From contig JAISQP010000005.1 of assembly GCA_031274115.1 (NCBI GenBank), positions 1 through 10,541 on the forward strand: 10,541 bases of DNA, in the 5' to 3' direction. Positions 6,207 to 10,541 of the stretch are shown piece by piece. The translations under genes and the position numbers were made by a program. The DNA is from Synergistaceae bacterium. Lineage in GTDB: Bacteria; Synergistota; Synergistia; Synergistales; Synergistaceae. Below the pieces are notes generated by a model, which searched no databases, had not been told where the DNA came from, and saw only the letters and a list, made by a program, of their open reading frames with translations. Position 1 is the first letter of the stretch. Each line of letters opens with the position of its first letter.

Positions 6207-7415
6207 ATGGGCAGGTTCGACAGGTTTTTCGATGATGACGGGAGTTTGAAGCTTGGCCGGACGCCGGAGCGGGCGCCCTCGCCCGTGCGGGGGCTTACCG
6301 GGGGTGACTGGGCCGACGACGGGGTCTATCGCATGGAGCGGGTTTACTCTCTCGGCGCCCGTCATGGGAGAAGCGTTCTCGACAGGCCGGAGGACATGGA
6401 GGTCATGTCTAGCTTCGGCGCGCGCGGGAGCGTGGTCTTTCTGGACCTCGAAACGACCGGGCTCTCAGGAGGCGCCGGCACTTACGCGTTTCTCTGCGGT
6501 CTGGGAATAGCGGACTCGGGCAGCTTCAAGGTCATCCAATTTTTCCTGGAGGGCCCGTCGAAGGAGCTTCGCTGGCTTCGCGCGATCGAATCGGCCATAC
6601 CGCGCGACGCCTGTCTCGCGACCTATAACGGCAAGGCCTTCGACATCCCGCTCCTGCGCACGCGCCATATACTCGCGCGAAGCGAGCCGTCATGGGACCG
6701 CCTGCCTCACATCGATCTGCTTCGCCACGCCCGCAGGTTTTACAGCGGCCGGTTCGAATCCTGTTCGCTCGGCAGCATGGAAAAAAACATCCTGGGCGTC
6801 GCGAGAAGCGATGAGGACATACCGGGGTATCTCATCCCGGCCATGTACATGCGGTATTTACAGACGCGGGACGCGCGCCCTTTGAACGGGGTCTTTTACC
6901 ACAACGCGCTGGACATAGTGTCTCTCGCGACGCTTTACTGCCACGTCGCCAGGGTTCTGGAGGGCGCGTCGTCCGACGGCCTCGAGTTAATCAGGGCGGG
7001 AGACCTCTGGATGGCAATCGGGCATCCCGAGCGCGCGCAAAAGCTGTGGGGCGCCGCCGGCGGTTTCCCTCAGTCGCGGGTGGAAGCCGCGATCAGGAAG
7101 GGGTTTTCAGCCAAAAGAGCGCGCGACTACGAATCGGCGAGGGAAGAATTTCTCCGCGCGCTTGAGGCCGTCAAGAGCGGCGCCTCATGCGGCGGCGCGA
7201 TCGTCTACACGCTGCTGGAGGAGCTCGCGAAGCTGGAGGAACATCGCTTCAAATCCCCGGAAACCGCGATGGAACACGCCAAAGGCGCGATCGAATGGCT
7301 CAGAAAAAACAGATATCTGCTTGGCCGCTCCTTCATACAGATGAACAGGTCAATGGCGCAGAGGGCCGCAAGGCTCGAAAAAATTTTGGAAAAAAACGCG
7401 GCTGATATTGTTTAA
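6207..7415 (+). CDS. mrfB: DEDD-family 3'-5' exonuclease, MrfB/YprB type, with C-terminal TPR-like region
   Basis: Predicted metal-dependent exonuclease with an RNase H-like fold (RNase_H_2, PF13482). In Bacillus subtilis the homologue YprB was renamed MrfB and works with the helicase MrfA in repair of mitomycin C damage. From ATG 6207 it has 402 residues, close to the B. subtilis length. Exo I is FLDLETTG (D80, E82). The second acidic site is YNGKAFDIPLL (D146), followed by HIDLLRHARR (D170). The last is YHNALDIVSL (D236). Residues about 262-390 are helical and TPR-like. ATG 6207 sits 14 bases after GGAGG (6188-6192), which is rather far. TTG 6183 is an alternative start without a ribosome site and adds eight residues. 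No mrfA helicase gene lies in this window. Confidence 0.82.
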   Translation: MGRFDRFFDDDGSLKLGRTPERAPSPVRGLTGGDWADDGVYRMERVYSLGARHGRSVLDRPEDMEVMSSFGARGSVVFLDLETTGLSGGAGTYAFLCGLGIADSGSFKVIQFFLEGPSKELRWLRAIESAIPRDACLATYNGKAFDIPLLRTRHILARSEPSWDRLPHIDLLRHARRFYSGRFESCSLGSMEKNILGVARSDEDIPGYLIPAMYMRYLQTRDARPLNGVFYHNALDIVSLATLYCHVARVLEGASSDGLELIRAGDLWMAIGHPERAQKLWGAAGGFPQSRVEAAIRKGFSAKRARDYESAREEFLRALEAVKSGASCGGAIVYTLLEELAKLEEHRFKSPETAMEHAKGAIEWLRKNRYLLGRSFIQMNRSMAQRAARLEKILEKNAADIV

Positions 7416-7520
7416 GGAAACGCTGATTAAATCGTTAAAACGACATGTTGTCGTTTGCGAATGCAGAGATCATCGGGCTTTTAATCTTTACCCTTCAGGC
7501 CTCTAACGATAAATCAGCCT
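7416..7520. repeat. Intergenic inverted-repeat element, copy 2
   Basis: The element begins right after the exonuclease stop codon. Its ends pair: GCTGATT...ATCGTTA (7422-7437) with TAACGAT...ATCAGC (7504-7518), about 13 paired bases around one small bulge. Inside are a 7-bp hairpin AAACGAC-N5-GTCGTTT (7438-7456) and the stretch GCTTTTAATCTTTA...CTTCAGGCCTCT (7477-7504), shared with copy 1 (1232-1260). The end sequences differ from those of copy 1, but both pairs can form a long closing stem, and the end-to-core spacing agrees within a base or two. Both copies directly follow the stop codon of a plus-strand gene. Confidence 0.6.
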
Positions 7521-7577
7521 TCTTAATCGGCGTCTCCGTCGTCGAAAAAATTAAAACGAAAGAAGCGTCGATCAATC

Positions 7578-8759
7578 ATGCCATGGAAAATGTCCGGCGA
7601 CGTCAGGTTGCTCTTGAGTCTTTATCTGCCTTTCTTTGCCATTCATTGCGCGGAACAGATTTATTTCATATACGGAAACGTACTCCAGAGTTACGGCTTG
7701 ACGTCTGTCTCCATAGGCTGGATCCTCGGAATATTTTTCATGACTGTGATGGCGATCCGCCCGCTGGGCGGCTGGGTCCTCGAGAACTTCGGCCTGCGCA
7801 GGACGCTCGTCTGGAGCAGCTTCGCCAGCTTCATCGGGTGTTCCGCTCTTCTCGTCACCGACTACGAGCCCATGCTCTTTGCCGGAAGGGCGCTTTCGGG
7901 CGCGGGCTTCAGCGTTTACACCATGGGGCTCTTCTCGCATCAAGCGATAGTCGTGCCGGAGGAAAAGCGCGGCGCGATCTTCGCTCTCCTGGTGAGCGGC
8001 GGAATGCTCCCCTCCGCGACCGTAATCCCATTGGGCGAGTGGTTGATTCTCAGCTCTCATACAAAACTTTACCTCGCGCTTGGCCCAGCGTTGAGCATCG
8101 TCTGCTGGTATTTCGGAGGCAAGGCGGGCGCTTCGGAGCCGAGCGTCAAGAGGGGCGGGAAGAGATGGGGAACGTATAGGGACCTCTTCTCGTCCCGCAC
8201 ATTCCTGATCCTCTCCCTGACGGGCTTTATCATCGCTCTCGTGGACGCCGTCACAGTAAGCGTATCGCTCTTGACCGCCGCCAATGGGCTGGTCGCGTCT
8301 TATTTTCTCGCGAGCGCGTCTGTTACCGCCGTGATAGTCAGGGTCGCCGGGGCTAAATTGATGAACTGGCTCCCGAGGGCTATCCTGCTGGCGCCCTGCG
8401 GGATTCTCCTGTCCGTCGCTCTGTTCGTGATGTCCCTTTCGCCGTCGAACTTCTCGTTATTCTGGGGCGGCATCTTTTACGGCGCTGGAATCGGAGCTGG
8501 CTGGCCGATGCTGCACGCTCTTCTGAGCGACACGTTGCCGGCGCATCTCAGGCCGAAGGGGACCGCCACCGTGCTTATCCTTTATGACGCAGGTTGGTTC
8601 ATCACCCCCCTCATCGTCGGCTATGTTTCGCCTCTCCTCGGAATCGCGAGAACTTTTCAAACCGTGACGCTCTTCACTTTTATCGCGCTAACCGCGATCC
8701 AGGCGGCGTACTGGATCCCATTTCACAGGGCAAAAGCCGGCGGGACCGCAAAACCGTAG
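7578..8759 (+). CDS. Major facilitator superfamily transporter
   Basis: Predicted 12-helix inner-membrane secondary transporter, 393 residues, the normal MFS size. The loop between helices 2 and 3 carries a version of MFS motif A (RPLGGWVLENFGLRRTL, near residues 57-73). A hydrophilic stretch at about 175-200 divides two six-helix halves, and the second half repeats a GAGIGAGWPMLHALLSD-type segment near residue 310. ATG 7578 is the first possible start after an in-frame stop at 7524. Only a weak purine-rich site (GAAAGAAG) lies about 12 bases upstream, so translation may be modest. The substrate is unknown; drug, sugar or organic acid export are all possible. It lies between repeat copy 2 and the mutase gene, whose own promoter follows. 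Confidence 0.88.
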   Translation: MPWKMSGDVRLLLSLYLPFFAIHCAEQIYFIYGNVLQSYGLTSVSIGWILGIFFMTVMAIRPLGGWVLENFGLRRTLVWSSFASFIGCSALLVTDYEPMLFAGRALSGAGFSVYTMGLFSHQAIVVPEEKRGAIFALLVSGGMLPSATVIPLGEWLILSSHTKLYLALGPALSIVCWYFGGKAGASEPSVKRGGKRWGTYRDLFSSRTFLILSLTGFIIALVDAVTVSVSLLTAANGLVASYFLASASVTAVIVRVAGAKLMNWLPRAILLAPCGILLSVALFVMSLSPSNFSLFWGGIFYGAGIGAGWPMLHALLSDTLPAHLRPKGTATVLILYDAGWFITPLIVGYVSPLLGIARTFQTVTLFTFIALTAIQAAYWIPFHRAKAGGTAKP

Positions 8760-8776
8760 AGGGACGCGCGTTCCCG

Positions 8777-8806
8777 TTGGTTGTATAATATATATGGTAA
8801 AACCAA
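8777..8806. promoter_or_regulatory. Promoter of the mutase gene with overlapping inverted repeat
   Basis: A perfect -10 box TATAAT lies at 8784-8789 (plus strand), with no convincing -35. It is flanked by the perfect inverted arms TTGGTT (8777-8782) and AACCAA (8801-8806), 18 bases apart. The arms cover roughly -19 to +10 of the expected start near 8796, where a repressor would block polymerase. They could also base-pair in DNA or in readthrough RNA. Confidence 0.4.
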
Positions 8807-8824
8807 GAGGGAGGGGATCGCGCA

Positions 8825-10219
8825 ATGAGCGACAAGGCGCCGAAAGTTCCGGAGCATATATTCAGGGAGTACGACGTCAGGGGCGTCGCGGACACGGAGC
8901 TGACGAGCGACGCTGTTCGCGCGATAGGACAGGCTTACGGGACGTATCTCTCGGATCTCGGCATATACGCTGTGACAGTGGGCGGAGACGCGAGGCTCTC
9001 CACTCCCCGCATAAAGAGCGACGTAATCGAGGGGCTCGCCATGACCGGCGTCTCCGTCATCGACATCGGCCTCGTCGCAAGCCCGACTTTTTACTGGAGT
9101 CTCTACCACTTCGGGGTCGACGGCGGCGTCATGGTCACCGGCAGCCACAACCCCCCCGAGTTCAACGGCCTCAAGCTCGCCCAGGGCAAGGCCACGATCT
9201 GGGGCGACGACATCAAGGAGATATTCAGAATAATATCCGAGGGGCGAATGGAGCGTTCAGCAACCCCCGGTCATATAAGGGTGGAGGATATCAGTCAGCC
9301 ATACATCGACATGCTGATATCGAAGATAAAGCTCGGCCCGCGAAAACTGAAGGTAGTCCTCGACTCCGGGAACGGGACGGGAGGCGTCTTCGCTCCAGAA
9401 TTCGCCCGTGCTATCGGCTGCGACGTGATAGAGCTATTCAGCGAGCCGGACGGGCATTTCCCTAACCATCACCCGGACCCGACAAAGCGCGAGAACCTGC
9501 CGGCGCTCATAAAAGCTGTCGCGGAAAACGGCGCGGATGTCGGGATAGGCTTCGACGGCGACTCCGACAGAATAGGCGTCGTCGACGACAAGGGCGCGAT
9601 GCTCTTCGGCGACCAGCTCATGCTCCTCTTCTGGAAGGAGATCCTCCCCGCGAACCCCGGGGCGAAGGTTATAGTCGAGGTAAAAAGCTCCATGATCGTC
9701 CCCGAGGAGACGGAAAAACTCGGCGGGCGCCCGATATGGTGGAAGTCGGGACATTCCCTCGTGAAAGCGAAGATGCGCGAGGAGGAAGCCCTGTTCTCCG
9801 GAGAGGTCTCAGGACACATGTTCTTCGCCGACGAGTTCTTCGGCTTCGACGACGCCTTCTACGCCGCCGGAAGACTGCTCCGCATACTCTCTAACACGGA
9901 TAAAAAGCTCTCCGAGCTGATCGCGGAAATGCCGTCGTATCCGTCTACCGGCGAGACGCGCTTCACCTGCCCCGATGACTTGAAGTTCAAAGTGGTGGAA
10001 CGTGTAAAGGAGGGCGCAAAGGACCTCGAGACCATAACGCTCGACGGCGTCCGTATAATTCATGAAAACGGCTGGAGCCTGTTGCGCCCCTCGAACACAC
10101 AGCCGGTCTTAGTCGCGCGCTGCGAGGGAAAAACAGAGCGCGACCTGGAGGATATCTCCCGCGACATGAAACGCCGCATAAAAGAAGCCGGCGGCCCTGA
10201 CTTCGAATGGGAGTACTGA
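8825..10219 (+). CDS. manB: Phosphomannomutase/phosphoglucomutase (alpha-D-phosphohexomutase family)
   Basis: Cytoplasmic enzyme that interconverts mannose-6-phosphate or glucose-6-phosphate with the 1-phosphate, feeding nucleotide sugars for envelope glycans. The 464 residues match the PMM/PGM (AlgC-like) class. All four active-site loops are intact: the phosphoserine loop TGSHNP (S107), the magnesium loop DGDSDR (244-249), the sugar-specificity loop GEVSGH (326-331) and the phosphate-binding loop RPSNTQP (421-427). The GEVSGH loop is typical of dual PMM/PGM enzymes rather than phosphoglucosamine mutase. ATG 8825 follows GGAGGGG (8810-8816) by eight bases, a strong ribosome site. The gene has its own promoter with a dyad and a terminator-like hairpin after it, so it is probably transcribed alone. 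The symbol marks the class, not proven substrate preference. Confidence 0.92.
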   Translation: MSDKAPKVPEHIFREYDVRGVADTELTSDAVRAIGQAYGTYLSDLGIYAVTVGGDARLSTPRIKSDVIEGLAMTGVSVIDIGLVASPTFYWSLYHFGVDGGVMVTGSHNPPEFNGLKLAQGKATIWGDDIKEIFRIISEGRMERSATPGHIRVEDISQPYIDMLISKIKLGPRKLKVVLDSGNGTGGVFAPEFARAIGCDVIELFSEPDGHFPNHHPDPTKRENLPALIKAVAENGADVGIGFDGDSDRIGVVDDKGAMLFGDQLMLLFWKEILPANPGAKVIVEVKSSMIVPEETEKLGGRPIWWKSGHSLVKAKMREEEALFSGEVSGHMFFADEFFGFDDAFYAAGRLLRILSNTDKKLSELIAEMPSYPSTGETRFTCPDDLKFKVVERVKEGAKDLETITLDGVRIIHENGWSLLRPSNTQPVLVARCEGKTERDLEDISRDMKRRIKEAGGPDFEWEY

Positions 10220-10246
10220 CCCGACCGGATCTTTTCGGGTAATTTT
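10219..10246 (+). terminator. Possible intrinsic terminator of the mutase gene
   Basis: ACCCGA (10219-10224, starting at the last base of the stop codon) pairs with TCGGGT (10235-10240) around a 10-base loop. AATTTTC follows. The 6-bp stem and short T-run make it a weak to moderate terminator. Confidence 0.4.
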
Positions 10247-10293
10247 CTATAACTCACGCTGCGGTGTTTCGCTTTCTTTTTGCCTCGACGCCA

Positions 10294-10302
10294 TGTTAGA
10301 AT
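10294..10302 (+). promoter_or_regulatory. Extended -10 promoter before the 29-codon frame
   Basis: TGT followed by TAGAAT (10297-10302) is an extended -10 element with 5 of 6 matches. Transcription would start near 10309, giving a leader of about 30 nt with a ribosome site before ATG 10339. No good -35 is visible. Confidence 0.35.
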
Positions 10303-10338
10303 ATTTTAAACTCTGTCGATGACGAAAGGATACGCGCT

Positions 10339-10428
10339 ATGACTCAACGGAGAGAGGGAAACGGGCCGGCCAAAGCGTCCGGCGGCGTCAAAAAAACAGG
10401 TCTGCTGCCGCTGAAGAGTTATCCGTAA
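10339..10428 (+). CDS. Possible 29-residue peptide or remnant of a truncated gene
   Basis: ATG 10339 lies eight bases after AAAGGA (10325-10330) and about 30 bases after an extended -10 box. The frame runs 29 codons to TAA at 10426-10428 and encodes a basic, glycine-rich peptide (MTQRREGNGPAKASGG, then a short hydrophobic stretch ending LKSYP). The frame is GC-rich like the neighbouring genes, and base composition turns AT-rich within a few bases of its stop. This could be a small gene, or the 5' end of a longer gene cut off by an insertion or deletion. I recognise no family. The stretch from 10220 to the window end otherwise holds only the control sites listed. Confidence 0.35.
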   Translation: MTQRREGNGPAKASGGVKKTGLLPLKSYP

Positions 10429-10460
10429 TTCCCGCCATTTTTATTACCACTTAGATTCAA

Positions 10461-10490
10461 TTGAGCACTCAAATTGTTGTGAGTGCTGAA
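10461..10490. promoter_or_regulatory. CIRCE-like palindrome
   Basis: TTGAGCACTC (10461-10470) and GAGTGCTGAA (10481-10490) are inverted arms, 9 of 10 paired, around 10 bases. The cores AGCACTC and GAGTGCT are exactly those of CIRCE, the HrcA repressor operator of groESL, dnaK and hrcA operons. The usual CIRCE spacer is 9 bases; here it is 10, which weakens the match. The right arm overlaps a promoter reading out of the window, as expected for a repressor site. An alternative is an internal hairpin of a repeat element. Confidence 0.4.
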
Positions 10491-10504
10491 ATAATGGATA
10501 TAAT
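10477..10504 (+). promoter_or_regulatory. Promoter reading rightward out of the window
   Basis: TTGTGA (10477-10482, 4 of 6 to -35) and the perfect -10 box TATAAT (10499-10504) are 16 bases apart. Transcription would start near 10511. The controlled gene lies beyond the window edge. Confidence 0.45.
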
Positions 10505-10541
10505 GCGTTAGGATTCTTGAAATTCACACCGCATTCCTCTA

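Noticed and set aside
5346..6365. 339-codon minus-strand frame opposite the phosphoesterase
   Set aside because: The opposite strand has intact phosphoesterase motifs. The antisense translation is rich in R, P, E and V with no family motif, as expected of a GC-rich shadow.
7445..8179. 244-codon plus-strand frame overlapping the MFS gene
   Set aside because: Its start lies in repeat copy 2, and most of it is the MFS gene read out of frame, with arginine- and histidine-rich shadow composition and no membrane segments.
8794..9465. 223-codon plus-strand frame over the mutase start
   Set aside because: It is an out-of-frame reading of the mutase gene, extremely rich in arginine, with no family motif.

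Overview
The window reads as ordinary chromosomal DNA of a free-living bacterium with GC-rich, tightly packed genes and short AT-rich intergenic stretches. Gene types and codon style fit an anaerobic, diderm-type bacterium such as a member of the Synergistota. That placement is an impression only: no marker gene here decides it. I see no tRNA, rRNA, CRISPR array, transposase or phage gene.

Layout from left to right. Positions 1-246 are an AT-rich leader with a possible promoter and a large imperfect hairpin, ahead of an AEC-family transporter (247-1176, +). A ~100 bp inverted-repeat element follows, between convergent genes. Next is a two-gene minus-strand operon (3177-1290) of full-length paralogues of unknown function, each ending in a single C-terminal membrane anchor. 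A divergent control region (3178-3435) separates it from a plus-strand run: cardiolipin synthase (3436-5001), a membrane-anchored calcineurin-like phosphoesterase that overlaps it by 4 bp (4998-6167), and an MrfB/YprB-type DEDD exonuclease (6207-7415). A second copy of the ~100 bp element follows at once. Then come an MFS transporter (7578-8759) and a phosphomannomutase/phosphoglucomutase (8825-10219). The last 322 bases hold a possible 29-codon reading frame with its own promoter and ribosome site, then an AT-rich segment with a CIRCE-like palindrome overlapping a promoter.

Functionally, cardiolipin synthase and the phosphoesterase probably act together or in parallel at the membrane (phospholipid or lipid-precursor metabolism). 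The mutase supplies sugar-1-phosphates for envelope glycans. MrfB belongs to DNA repair. The two transporters have unknown substrates. The parts that established families do not explain are the paralogous tail-anchored pair and the repeat element. The two element copies share a core but differ in end sequence while keeping the ends able to pair.
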